64,000 bases of DNA from contig NZ_KZ119600.1 of assembly GCF_002153425.1 (NCBI RefSeq), positions 4,671,608-4,735,607 on the forward strand, read 5' to 3'. The notes beneath the pieces were generated by a model that searched no databases, had not been told where the DNA came from, and saw only the letters and a list, made by a program, of their open reading frames with translations. This stretch comes from Litchfieldia alkalitelluris. Its GTDB lineage: Bacteria > Bacillota > Bacilli > Bacillales > Salisediminibacteriaceae. Below, piece after piece: positions 1 through 8,857 of this stretch. The translations under genes and the position numbers were made by a program. Numbering within the stretch: the first letter of the stretch is position 1; every line of letters begins with the position of its first letter.

Positions 1-208
1 CCTTGCTCTATTCGACAGTTTTGCGTTTTCATACATCAAATCTGTCGGTATTCCTTGCTCTATTCGACAGTTTTGCGTTTTCATACATCAAATCTGTCGG
101 TATTCCTTGCTCTATTCGACAGTTTTGCGGTATCATACATCAAAACTGTCGGTATTCCTTGCTCTATTCGACAGTTTTGCGTTTTCATACATCAAATCTG
201 TCGGTATT
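1..208 (+). repeat. 52-bp palindromic tandem array 1a (about 4 units)
   Basis: Four head-to-tail 52-bp units. Each contains CGACAGTTTTG and, after a loop of about 13 nt, CAAATCTGTCG, so each can fold into a hairpin with one T-T mismatch; one unit has CAAAACTGTCG instead. The array runs off the left edge of the window. Short open frames through it are by-products of a repeat free of stops, not genes. Confidence 0.9.
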
Positions 209-514
209 CTGGTATGAGTTTGGGGATTCCAAGATTCTCATACCTGATCAAGGGCTAATCTGGTATGAGATTAGGAATTTCTTGATTCTCATACCGGATC
301 AAGGGCCGATCTGGTATGAGATTGGGGATTCCAAGATTCTCATACCTGATCAAGGACCGATCTGGTATGAGATTAGGGATTTCTTGATTCTCATACCTGA
401 TCAAGGACCGATCTGGTATGAGAATAAGGTTTTATTAAATCTCATACCTGATCAAGGGTCAATCAGGTATGAGATTGAGGAATTGATGAATCTCATACCC
501 GATCACGGTGTTCA
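209..514 (+). repeat. 51-bp palindromic tandem array 1b (about 6 units)
   Basis: Directly abutting array 1a are about six units of 51 bp with a different sequence. Each has GGTATGAGA and TCTCATACC as inverted arms, and the units are joined by a GATCAAGG-type linker. The middle of the unit varies (two alternating versions, then two divergent ones) while the arms are kept. The stem is unrelated to that of array 1a although the period is nearly the same. Confidence 0.88.
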
Positions 515-590
515 GTCCCCATTCCAAGAAAATGGAGACTCAACTCGAGTTTTCCAAAGAGTTCAGTCCCCATTCCACAATCATGAGCAT
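515..590. repeat. Short direct repeat, GTTCAGTCCCCATTCCA twice
   Basis: GTTCAGTCCCCATTCCA occurs near 511 and again near 561, about 50 bp apart, with an internal GAGACTCAACTCGAG segment between them. It looks like a decayed third type of unit continuing arrays 1a and 1b. I see no gene between here and the aspartate kinase stop. Confidence 0.5.
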
Positions 591-607
591 CAAGTGATTT
601 AATTAGA

Positions 608-1960
608 TTAATTAAAATAAATGCTATATAAGCTTTGTACGGCTAAATCTACATGTTTACCCTCTACCCCAAACATCATGCTCACTTCAGATGATCCTTG
701 GTTGATCATTTTAATATTTACACCTGTCTCGGCAAAAGCAGCTGTCGCCTTTGATGCTACGCCTACTGCCTGCGCCATACCTTCACCAACAACCATGACA
801 AGAGCAAGGTTTCTTTCAATGTTTACATCATCGACCTCTAGCTCTTTCCTAATCCTTTCAATGACTCTTTCCTCTTTACCATTAACCAACTGGTGCTCGC
901 GGATAATGATGGACATGGTGTCAATTCCCGAAGGCGTGTGTTCATAGGATATATGCTCATCCTCGAGAATTTCTAATAGATGCCTTCCAAAGCCAATTTC
1001 TCTGTTCATTAAGTATTTAGTAAGGTTAATGCTGCAGAAGCCTTTGTCACTAGCGATACCTACTACAGGTTGCTCTGCTGGCTGACGCTCTGCCACGATT
1101 CTAGTACCTGGCGCTTCAGGACGGTTTGTATTTTTTACAACAACAGGGACCTTCTTTTTAAAAACAGGTTCCAGTGCTTCGTCATGGAAGACTGAAAAGC
1201 CAGCATAAGCTAATTCTCTCATTTCTCTATAAGTGAGCTCCGTGATCTCCCGCGGATTGGAAACGAGATTTGGATTCACACTGTAAATCGAGTCTACATC
1301 TGTGAAATTCTCGTACTCCTCTGCCCCAATGCCTGCTGCCAAAATCGCACCAGTAATATCAGAGCCCCCTCGTGGAAATGTTACAATATCTCCTTGGTGG
1401 GAGTACCCAAAGAACCCTGGTACTACGAGAACGCCATCTCGATTTTTGAGTTCAGCTATTTTTTCATAAGACTCTTGTAAGATTCTCGCATTTCCCGGTT
1501 GAGCTGTTACGAAAAGTCCCGCTTCCTTCGGCGAAACATAATGAGCTTTTTCCCCTCGGCCATTTAAGTATGCAGCCATCAGCTTCGCATTATTATCTTC
1601 CCCGCTAGCCTTTAAAGCATCCATCAATCTTTCCTCGTCATCCTTATATGCATTGATTAGAGTGAGTAAAGAATCTTTAATGTCCTCTATCAAGCCTTCC
1701 TGTGAAAAATCTAGTCCCGTAATAATTTCCTCGTAACGGTCCAATACAACGCTTAAAGCCTCTTCTACTCCATCTTCCTTCAAAACACAACTTGTTAAGT
1801 TAATTAAGAGGTCAGTCATCTTTACATCTTGCTCGTGTCTTTTCCCCGGTGCAGACACTACGACAACTTTTCGATCCTTATCTGACAAAATAATGTTTGC
1901 TACCTTTTTAAATTGTGTTGCATTTGCTAAAGAGCTTCCTCCGAACTTTACAACTTTCAT
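608..1960 (-). CDS. thrD: Aspartate kinase (monofunctional, class III type)
   Basis: Phosphorylates L-aspartate, the first step toward lysine, threonine, methionine and diaminopimelate; cytosolic. The N-terminus has the amino-acid-kinase signature VVKFGGSSLA (residues 3-12), the middle has the substrate loop around FPRGGSDITGA, and the C-terminal third has two ACT-type regulatory segments (including GVNIKMINQGSSEVSMM). The length of 450 aa fits B. subtilis YclM/ThrD (about 454 aa) rather than the shorter LysC or DapG. The start is preceded by an AGAAGGG ribosome binding site. The gene stands alone, with no lysine riboswitch visible in the short upstream region. The symbol is by similarity to YclM/ThrD; the effector amino acid cannot be told from sequence. 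Confidence 0.93.
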   Translation of the reverse strand: MKVVKFGGSSLANATQFKKVANIILSDKDRKVVVVSAPGKRHEQDVKMTDLLINLTSCVLKEDGVEEALSVVLDRYEEIITGLDFSQEGLIEDIKDSLLTLINAYKDDEERLMDALKASGEDNNAKLMAAYLNGRGEKAHYVSPKEAGLFVTAQPGNARILQESYEKIAELKNRDGVLVVPGFFGYSHQGDIVTFPRGGSDITGAILAAGIGAEEYENFTDVDSIYSVNPNLVSNPREITELTYREMRELAYAGFSVFHDEALEPVFKKKVPVVVKNTNRPEAPGTRIVAERQPAEQPVVGIASDKGFCSINLTKYLMNREIGFGRHLLEILEDEHISYEHTPSGIDTMSIIIREHQLVNGKEERVIERIRKELEVDDVNIERNLALVMVVGEGMAQAVGVASKATAAFAETGVNIKMINQGSSEVSMMFGVEGKHVDLAVQSLYSIYFN

Positions 1961-2155
1961 ATCAGTACCCTTCTTTCTCTAACTGTTTCCACACAGTGTA
2001 CATTTGTTTGCATTAGTATACTAAAATGTACTCCAATTGTCATTTTAATTTTTTCCAATAAGGGCGTGCTGATTCATATGTTTGGTAAAGAGGTGATCTT
2101 TGATATCAATTTAATAATAGTTAATACAAAGTGAGTAAGTTCGCACTGGATATTT

Positions 2156-2260
2156 ATGTTAAAATTTGAGGTGAGGGAATATTCAGATGTTATTAGTGCC
2201 CTTAGGGAAGTTTTGCAGCTATTAGAAGTTGGGAGGCCTTTTGTTGGAAGAGTTGTTTGA
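2156..2260 (+). CDS. Possible 34-residue peptide overlapping the next gene's start
   Basis: An ATG frame of 34 codons plus stop. It encodes an amphipathic helix-like stretch (SDVISALREVLQLLEVG) and ends inside the kinase gene that follows. Composition looks protein-like, but no good ribosome binding site precedes the ATG. It could be a translated leader that couples to the kinase, the tail of a decayed gene, or chance. Confidence 0.2.
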   Translation: MLKFEVREYSDVISALREVLQLLEVGRPFVGRVV

Positions 2261-2825
2261 TAAGAATTCTAACTTTGAAAAAGGTAAGATATTCATTCTT
2301 GGGATTGACGGATTAAGCCGTTCTGGAAAAACTACATTTGTTAAGAAACTTATAAATCACCTCAGTGAAATTGATATTCCAATCTGCATTTTTCATATCG
2401 ATGATTATATTGTGGAGAAGAAAAGGCGTTACAACACTGAATATGAACAGTGGTATGAGTACTATCATTTACAATGGGACGTCGAATATTTAAAAGAAAA
2501 CTTGTTTATGAAGCTAAATAAATCTAGTGAGATAAATTTATATAAATATAATTACAGCACTGATCAACAGGAGTTACAGGTGGTGAAAATACCTAAAACC
2601 TGTTTCATTATAATTGAAGGGGTTTTTATTCAAAGGGGTGAATGGAGGGACTTCTTTGATTATATAATTTATTTAGATTGCTCTAGAGAAAAAAGGTTTT
2701 GTCGTGAAAGTGCCGACACTCAAAGCAACATTGAAAAATTTAAAAATAGGTACTGGAAAGCAGAAGATTATTACGAAAAGGTCGTAAAGCCAAAGCAACA
2801 AGCTAATTTAGTTATAGAGAATTGA
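2244..2825 (+). CDS. P-loop kinase, uridine-kinase-like
   Basis: A small NTP-dependent kinase of the uridine kinase/phosphoribulokinase superfamily; substrate unknown. A Walker A motif, GLSRSGKTT, lies near the N-terminus, followed by FHIDDYI with the Asp-Asp pair typical of the family and a Walker-B-like FIIIEGVF segment. About 193 aa, normal for a single-domain kinase. An upstream TTG at 2229 is possible, but GGGAGG at 2231-2236 places the likely start at TTG 2244 (spacing 7). The start is inferred from that spacing only. No operon partner suggests a substrate; the lipoprotein gene follows after 36 bp and may be co-transcribed. Confidence 0.7.
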   Translation: MEELFDKNSNFEKGKIFILGIDGLSRSGKTTFVKKLINHLSEIDIPICIFHIDDYIVEKKRRYNTEYEQWYEYYHLQWDVEYLKENLFMKLNKSSEINLYKYNYSTDQQELQVVKIPKTCFIIIEGVFIQRGEWRDFFDYIIYLDCSREKRFCRESADTQSNIEKFKNRYWKAEDYYEKVVKPKQQANLVIEN

Positions 2826-2861
2826 CATTAAATAGGGCTTGTGGATAGTTAGGGGGATATT

Positions 2862-3416
2862 ATGAGGACTTCACTCAAAATTTTACTATTACTTTTCATT
2901 TTTTCCATATCAACAGCTTGTTCAAGTGATGATGCTGCAGAAGATCATATTATAGCAATCAAAGATGATGATGTAGTAGCTGTTGTGAAAGGGAAAGAAA
3001 TTACATTAAAAGATATTCGTTCATTGTACTTTGTAGAAGATGAAGATATACCGATAATGGTGGAAAAGTTTGTACAAGAAGAAATCATGGTATTAGAAGC
3101 AAAAAGTATTGGAATTGATGTATCTGAAGATCTTGAATGGAGTATGGAATTAGTATTCCCACTTGGTAACAGTGGTAATAATGAGGAGTTTTTTGAAATT
3201 CAGGCAGATTATTTAAATATTACTGTTGAAGAGTATTACGATCAATACTTTAAGGAAAAAATTGAACGAGATGCTTATGTAAACCAATTAATTAACGAGA
3301 GACTAGATTTTTCAAATTATGATATTGATGATTCAGATTTAATAGAAAAAGAAATTTACGACTTTATTGCTAGTCTATTAGAGGAATATGAAGCGGATAT
3401 AGAGATACTACTATAG
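2862..3416 (+). CDS. Lipoprotein with SurA-N-like helical domain
   Basis: A secreted protein predicted to be membrane-anchored. The N-terminus is a type II signal peptide with hydrophobic core LLLLFIFSIS and lipobox STAC, giving a lipidated cysteine near residue 20. The mature part begins with an acidic spacer, then VVAVVKGKEITLKDIRS and a helical segment resembling the N-terminal chaperone half of SurA/PrsA-type foldases. No PPIase domain follows, so if related it is a chaperone-like fragment of the family. Length 184 aa; strongly acidic. The ribosome binding site AGGGGG precedes the ATG. Function is not established. Confidence 0.6.
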   Translation: MRTSLKILLLLFIFSISTACSSDDAAEDHIIAIKDDDVVAVVKGKEITLKDIRSLYFVEDEDIPIMVEKFVQEEIMVLEAKSIGIDVSEDLEWSMELVFPLGNSGNNEEFFEIQADYLNITVEEYYDQYFKEKIERDAYVNQLINERLDFSNYDIDDSDLIEKEIYDFIASLLEEYEADIEILL

Positions 3417-3508
3417 CAAAATTGCTATGTTATGTTAAGCAGCCCACACTGAGAATAGTTTGAACTATAGATGATATTGATATTTAACATCTGAGAGGAA
3501 CGAAGTAA

Positions 3509-4246
3509 ATGTCAAAGGAAATGTTTGTGAAAATAAATAGTGAATATAAACTATATGCAAATTTTTTGGGAGAAAATCACGACGGAAAGCCAACAATTAT
3601 AATGGACGCTGGTTATGGAGATGATTCGAAAGCTTGGGGTTCAGTAATTGAGGATATTTCAAAGCTTTCTAACGTACTCATTTATGATAGAGCTGGACTA
3701 GGGAAAAGTGAATCAAGTTCAAAGCCTAGAACTAGCTTTGAGATGGTACAAGATTTGAAGACGCTACTAATTGAGGCTAAGATTCATCCGCCCTACATAT
3801 TAGTGGGTCATTCATTTGGTGGAGTTAATATGCGAATTTTTGCAACTGAATATCAAAAAGATGTTAAAGGTCTCGTCTTGATTGATTCTACACCAGAAGA
3901 TTACAGAAAAAGATTTCTCCCGACCATGCCGCAAGATTTTCAACAAGCATACAACAAGCAATTCACCTCTGAATGTAATTATGATGATTTTATGGAAAGT
4001 TTGAAGCAGTTAAAAGAAACAAAAATAGAATTAAATATACCTCTTATTGTTCTTTCAGCAGGCAGCAAAACTCATTATTCACAGGAATCACAAAAGCTAT
4101 GGAATGAAATGCAGAGAGAGATTCTTGAAATATCATCTGAAGGAGAATTGGTTATTGCAGAAAACAGTACCCATTATATACAAAATGACCAACCGGAAGT
4201 GGTTATCAGTGCAATTAAAAGCTTAATTGATAGTGTTGATGATTAG
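3509..4246 (+). CDS. Alpha/beta hydrolase
   Basis: A cytosolic alpha/beta-hydrolase-fold enzyme of unknown substrate. Visible landmarks: MDAGYGDDSKAW (the position of the HG-type oxyanion region), YDRAGLGKSES, the nucleophile elbow GHSFGG (Ser near residue 100), LVLIDSTPED, and a late His in STHYIQNDQPEVV as the expected catalytic histidine. The 245 aa length is normal for a lid-less or small-lid member. The ATG is preceded by GAGG. The gene is flanked by unrelated accessory genes with no clear operon. Confidence 0.8.
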   Translation: MSKEMFVKINSEYKLYANFLGENHDGKPTIIMDAGYGDDSKAWGSVIEDISKLSNVLIYDRAGLGKSESSSKPRTSFEMVQDLKTLLIEAKIHPPYILVGHSFGGVNMRIFATEYQKDVKGLVLIDSTPEDYRKRFLPTMPQDFQQAYNKQFTSECNYDDFMESLKQLKETKIELNIPLIVLSAGSKTHYSQESQKLWNEMQREILEISSEGELVIAENSTHYIQNDQPEVVISAIKSLIDSVDD

Positions 4247-4349
4247 GTTGCGTGAGTTTCACTTCAATGAGGATTTCAGAAACAGGTTAGGATTAACAGT
4301 GTTTATATTTTGAAGTTCTTGTTTTGAATAGGAAAAGGTGGAAGATCAC

Positions 4350-4859
4350 ATGCATAATAATAAGTTTGATGAATTTATAAAAATAGCTAAAAAGCTCAAT
4401 GGGATCAATATAGTTCCATTGTTAATGGGTTCAGTTGGTTTAGAGCTAGTTACAGGGAAGAGTTGGAATGCCCAAGACTTAGATATTCATGTGCCAGGTG
4501 ATAAGAGAGGATGGGAAGTACCACCGGAACTATCTATATTTAACTGGAATGAAATAATGCAACTTATGGATTCGATGGGATATAGCCTGATAGATTTACA
4601 TGAGCACGAGTTTTTCAAGGAAGGCTTATTTTCAGTTGAATTTGGTATTATTGATACTTTGCCAGACTTTGCGGGAGTACAATTAGAGGATCTAGAATTA
4701 CACCGAAAGGGAGAAGTAGAGTATTATCTGCCAAATCCTGAGCAATATCTAGCTGTTTACAAGTCTTCATCAGTTGATAGTTATCGAGCCAATAAGAACA
4801 ATAACAAAGACTTACTTAAAATAGATTTCTTAAAAAATATGATCGCGAGTAACATGTAA
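4350..4859 (+). CDS. Nucleotidyltransferase-fold-like protein
   Basis: Contains MGSVGLELVTGKSW followed by DLDIHV. This GS-x(n)-DxD arrangement is that of minimal nucleotidyltransferases and of AbiEii-like proteins, where the two aspartates bind metal. The rest (about 169 aa) is not recognised. A GTG at 4338 is in frame, but AAAGGTGGA at 4334-4342 is spaced correctly for ATG 4350, so I take that start. It could be an aminoglycoside-nucleotidyltransferase-like enzyme or an orphan toxin-family protein; no antitoxin-like neighbour is seen. Confidence 0.5.
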   Translation: MHNNKFDEFIKIAKKLNGINIVPLLMGSVGLELVTGKSWNAQDLDIHVPGDKRGWEVPPELSIFNWNEIMQLMDSMGYSLIDLHEHEFFKEGLFSVEFGIIDTLPDFAGVQLEDLELHRKGEVEYYLPNPEQYLAVYKSSSVDSYRANKNNNKDLLKIDFLKNMIASNM

Positions 4860-4888
4860 AGGCACGGAAATCTCCGTGTCTTTTTTAT
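4858..4888 (+). terminator. Intrinsic terminator after the nucleotidyltransferase-like gene
   Basis: Stem GGCACGGA / TCCGTGTC with a short loop, followed directly by TTTTTTATT. It sits just behind the stop codon of the upstream gene. Confidence 0.8.
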
Positions 4889-4982
4889 TGATTGTTTTTC
4901 CATATCTAATATAACTCACTTTGCAATTTACTTTTCCCTTCCCTAATATGATAGGTAGGATTATTAACAGGAGGGGTATGCG

Positions 4983-5903
4983 ATGAAAATCACTTTTCTC
5001 GGGACAGGTTCAGGAGTCCCAGCCAAGCATAGAAACGTTTCATCTTTCGCATTACAATTAATGAACAAAACGGGATCCATCTGGTTATTCGATTGTGGAG
5101 AAGCAACACAGCACCAAATTTTACATACCCCAATAAAAACACGAAGAATTGAAAAAATATTCATTACTCATCTCCACGGAGATCACATCTATGGCTTGCC
5201 AGGTTTATTGGGAAGCCGATCTTTCCAAGGCGCAGAAGAACCATTAACCGTGTATGGTCCACGTGGAATTGAGGAATTCATCCAAACCTCATTAAACGTT
5301 AGCCAGACTTGTTTGAAGTATCCATTAGAAATCAAAGAGCTGCGTGCTGGGGACATTCTGATGAATGACGAGGAGTGGTGTGTACGCTGCGAACAGCTTG
5401 AGCATGGCATACCATCCTTTGGGTTCAGACTCGAACAAAAGGATACACCAGGTCCACTACTTATTGAAAAAGTGAAGGAAGCAGCCATTCCCACTGGGCC
5501 CCACCTCAAACTTCTTAAAGAAGGAAAAGACATTACGCTAGAGGATGGTAGAGTGATCCGTGGCAAGGATTTTGTTGGTCCCCCTAAGCCTGGGATGATA
5601 ATCGCCGTTTTAGGAGATACGAGATTTTCGGAAAAATCTATTCAGTTCTGTATCGGTGCCGACCTAATTATCCATGAAGCCACCTTTAGAAAAATGGACG
5701 AGCAGCTCGCCAACGATTATTTCCATTCCACCACTGTGCAAGCTGCTGAAGTGGCTCTGAAGGCAGATGCGAAGATGCTAATCCTCAACCACATTAGCTC
5801 AAGATACCAATCACCTGATATAGAAGAACTCCTTCATGAAGCAAGGGAGATCTTTCCAAATACTTTCATTGCAGAGGACTTTAGTACTTTTAATATAGGT
5901 TGA
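4983..5903 (+). CDS. rnz: Ribonuclease Z
   Basis: The tRNA 3'-processing endonuclease, a metallo-beta-lactamase-fold zinc enzyme that cleaves after the discriminator base of CCA-less precursors. Signatures: N-terminal [17 protein letters not shown], the zinc motif [15 protein letters not shown] (HxHxDH, near residue 60), an exosite-like insertion containing [12 protein letters not shown], then LGDTRF and later LNHISSRY. The 306 aa length matches bacterial RNase Z (about 307). AGGAGGGG lies 7-8 nt before the ATG. A 33-unit palindromic array begins about 30 bp after the stop with no separate terminator in between. Confidence 0.96.
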   Translation: MKITFLGTGSGVPAKHRNVSSFALQLMNKTGSIWLFDCGEATQHQILHTPIKTRRIEKIFITHLHGDHIYGLPGLLGSRSFQGAEEPLTVYGPRGIEEFIQTSLNVSQTCLKYPLEIKELRAGDILMNDEEWCVRCEQLEHGIPSFGFRLEQKDTPGPLLIEKVKEAAIPTGPHLKLLKEGKDITLEDGRVIRGKDFVGPPKPGMIIAVLGDTRFSEKSIQFCIGADLIIHEATFRKMDEQLANDYFHSTTVQAAEVALKADAKMLILNHISSRYQSPDIEELLHEAREIFPNTFIAEDFSTFNIG

Positions 5904-5925
5904 TGAAAATTAGTGATTAGTAAAT

Positions 5926-7640
5926 TAGTAACGACAGTTTTGATCCTTCAAAACAAAAAACTGTCGATTAGAACATGGATTATCGGCAGTTTTGATCCTC
6001 GATAACGCAAATCTGTCGATTAGACCATGGATTATCGGCAGTTTTGATCCTCGATAACGGAAAGCTGTCGATTAGACCATGGATTATCGACAGTTTTGAT
6101 TCTCCAAAACAAAAAACTGTCGATTAGAACATGGATTATCGGCAGTTTTGATTCTCCCAAACGAAAATCTGTCGATTACAGCATGGATTATCGGCAGTTT
6201 TGATCCTCGATAACGGAAAGCTGTCGATTAGACCATGGATTATCGGCAGTTTTGATCCTCGATAACGGAAAGCTGTCGATTAGACCATGGATTATCGGCA
6301 GTTTTGATCCTCGATAACGGAAAGCTGTCGATTAGACCATGGATTATCGGCAGTTTTGATCCTCGATAACGGAAAGCTGTCGATTAGACCATGGATTATC
6401 GGCAGTTTTGATCCTCGATAACGGAAAGCTGTCGATTAGACCATGGATTATCGGCAGTTTTGATCCTCGATAACGGAAAGCTGTCGATTAGACCATGGAT
6501 TATCGGCAGTTTTGATCCTCGATAACGGAAAGCTGTCGATTAGACCATGGATTATCGGCAGTTTTGATCCTCGATAACGGAAAGCTGTCGATTAGACCAT
6601 GGATTATCGGCAGTTTTGATCCTCGATAACGGAAAGCTGTCGATTAGACCATGGATTATCGGCAGTTTTGATCCTCGATAACGGAAAGCTGTCGATTAGA
6701 CCATGGATTATCGGCAGTTTTGATCCTCGATAACGGAAAGCTGTCGATTAGACCATGGATTATCGGCAGTTTTGATCCTCGATAACGGAAAGCTGTCGAT
6801 TAGACCATGGATTATCGGCAGTTTTGATCCTCGATAACGGAAAGCTGTCGATTAGACCATGGATTATCGGCAGTTTTGATCCTCGATAACGGAAAGCTGT
6901 CGATTAGACCATGGATTATCGGCAGTTTTGATCCTCGATAACGGAAAGCTGTCGATTAGACCATGGATTATCGGCAGTTTTGATCCTCGATAACGGAAAG
7001 CTGTCGATTAGACCATGGATTATCGGCAGTTTTGATCCTCGATAACGGAAAGCTGTCGATTAGACCATGGATTATCGGCAGTTTTGATCCTCGATAACGG
7101 AAAGCTGTCGATTAGACCATGGATTATCGGCAGTTTTGATCCTCGATAACGGAAAGCTGTCGATTAGACCATGGATTATCGGCAGTTTTGATCCTCGATA
7201 ACGGAAAGCTGTCGATTAGACCATGGATTATCGGCAGTTTTGATCCTCGATAACGGAAAGCTGTCGATTAGACCATGGATTATCGGCAGTTTTGATCCTC
7301 GATAACGGAAAGCTGTCGATTAGACCATGGATTATCGGCAGTTTTGATCCTCGATAACGGAAAGCTGTCGATTAGACCATGGATTATCGGCAGTTTTGAT
7401 CCTCGATAACGGAAAGCTGTCGATTAGACCATGGATTATCGGCAGTTTTGATCCTCGATAACGGAAAGCTGTCGATTAGACCATGGATTATCGGCAGTTT
7501 TGATCCTCCAAAACGAAAATCTGTCGATTACAGCATGGATTATCGGCAGTTTTGATTCTCCAAAACGAAAATCTGTCGATTACAGCATGGATTATCGACA
7601 GTTTTGTTCCTCGATAACGCAAATCTGTCGATTAGACACA
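5926..7640 (+). repeat. 52-bp palindromic tandem array 2 (33 units, 25 identical in a row)
   Basis: Using the GATCCT/GATTCT element as phase mark, units recur exactly every 52 bp from 5942 to 7606, giving 33 units. Units 6 to 30 (phase marks 6202 to 7450) look identical to each other. The four before and three after are variants, with perfect 10-bp arms such as CGACAGTTTT / AAAACTGTCG at 5931. The amplified unit has CGGCAGTTTT / AAAGCTGTCG, which still pairs in RNA through two G-U wobbles. No spacers and no cas genes are present. Confidence 0.97.
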
Positions 7641-7745
7641 CGCAATAACGACATTACTAGTTCTTCTTGCTTCGGTTTTGTCGTTAAAACACTCAAACTA
7701 ACAACTTTATTAGATTAGTTGCTATAAAATCCCCCAGCAAACATA

Positions 7746-7792
7746 AAAAAGCTGATCTAAGGATAGGAAAGCATCACACCTCAGATCAGCCG
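7746..7792 (-). terminator. Terminator of the RDD-protein gene
   Basis: Inverted repeat GCTGATCT ... AGATCAGC. On the minus strand it is followed by a run of Ts (AAAAAA on the plus strand at 7746), placed downstream of the minus-strand RDD gene. The rest of 7641-7917 shows no gene. Confidence 0.6.
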
Positions 7793-7917
7793 TCAGCCTT
7801 TAGCTGTCACCCATCAAGCACCAGCCAAAACACATATCAATATCAAAACCCCATCAACCAATTACCCTACCAACCAATTATCCCATCAAAAATCCCTTCT
7901 TCAACAAACCGCGCCTT

Positions 7918-8718
7918 CTATAAATCGTATTCCCACTCTTCCCTCATTCTCAAATAAAGAGCTAACAGAGTGTTTTCCAACTCTTCAATACTTTTCCCTT
8001 CATACACAAGACCGATTTTTTCAAAAAGGACCTTAGCCATCTTATTGGTAAATTCCCATCTTTCCCCAGTAGGTAGCTGACAAAAGCGATCACTATATAC
8101 TTTCAGAAGCTTCCATTCCTTTGAACCGAGTGATTTGATCGCCCATTCGTCCACTGCAATGTCATCTTTAGTTATTCCTCTGCGAGCGATCTCTAGATCT
8201 AGTTTGGATTCCTTCTTCACCTTCTGTTTACCACGCTCGTGCACGACTAATGTGCCCGCTACAACGTCACCAAGTCGTTTATGGTCTGGGTGGAAAAAAA
8301 TCATTAAAATCCCTAACAAATAGGAGGTTGGCAATGAATCTATGAGTCTCATGAAATTACGAATGAAACTCGATAATAGGGTGATGCTATGTCCATTGTC
8401 TTGGATTACTCTTATTTTCAGCACCTTTTTTCCGACTGTTCTGCCACCTGTATAATATTCTAAAACTAAGAAGTAACCAACATTAATAAGAAAAATAAGT
8501 ATAATTGCAATTGCTATAGGTACAGCTGGTGGTGCACCGATCATGAGGCTTTCTAGAGCCGCCATGGAAGCAAATGCAAGTAATAATACAATAATGCTCA
8601 AGACAATCATGATCACTTGATCAATCATGAAAGCTAAGGCTCTGCTGCCTAACCCTGCAGGTTGAAACTGCAAAGATACATATTCAGGTGTTTTAATCGA
8701 AATATTCTTATCTTGCAT
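7918..8718 (-). CDS. RDD-family membrane protein
   Basis: An integral membrane protein with an N-terminal RDD domain (about residues 15-160): PAGLGSRALAFMIDQ, two hydrophobic helices (IMIVLSIIVLLLAFASM and AIAIILIFLINVGYFLVL), then TGGRTVGKKVLKIRVI and a third membrane pass. A soluble C-terminal part of about 100 aa follows (DDIAVDEWAIKSLGSKEW onward). RDD proteins often accompany MoxR-DUF58-SpoIIM clusters, as here. It is divergent from the SpoIIM-like gene, sharing a 140-bp intergenic region. The GAGGTG ribosome binding site supports the start. Biochemical role unknown. Confidence 0.85.
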   Translation of the reverse strand: MQDKNISIKTPEYVSLQFQPAGLGSRALAFMIDQVIMIVLSIIVLLLAFASMAALESLMIGAPPAVPIAIAIILIFLINVGYFLVLEYYTGGRTVGKKVLKIRVIQDNGHSITLLSSFIRNFMRLIDSLPTSYLLGILMIFFHPDHKRLGDVVAGTLVVHERGKQKVKKESKLDLEIARRGITKDDIAVDEWAIKSLGSKEWKLLKVYSDRFCQLPTGERWEFTNKMAKVLFEKIGLVYEGKSIEELENTLLALYLRMREEWEYDL

Positions 8719-8857
8719 TTATTTGCACCTCAGTTATTGGATAATATTTACTACAGTGGTAGTATAATAGTATCACAGACTTATATAATAATTAATATAT
8801 GTAACGACTTCACCACAAAGCACAAACATACCAATCTTAATTGAAGGAGGACTATTA

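Noticed and set aside
3-602. 199-codon open frame through arrays 1a and 1b
   Set aside because: It arises because repeat units lack stops in one frame; the protein is a repeat of the DNA repeat, without a ribosome binding site.
1961-2155. Lysine riboswitch ahead of the aspartate kinase
   Set aside because: The upstream region is short and AT-rich with no L-box-like conserved stems visible.
5926-7640. CRISPR array
   Set aside because: The 52-bp units are directly contiguous with no variable spacers of regular length, are identical in the centre, and no cas genes are near.
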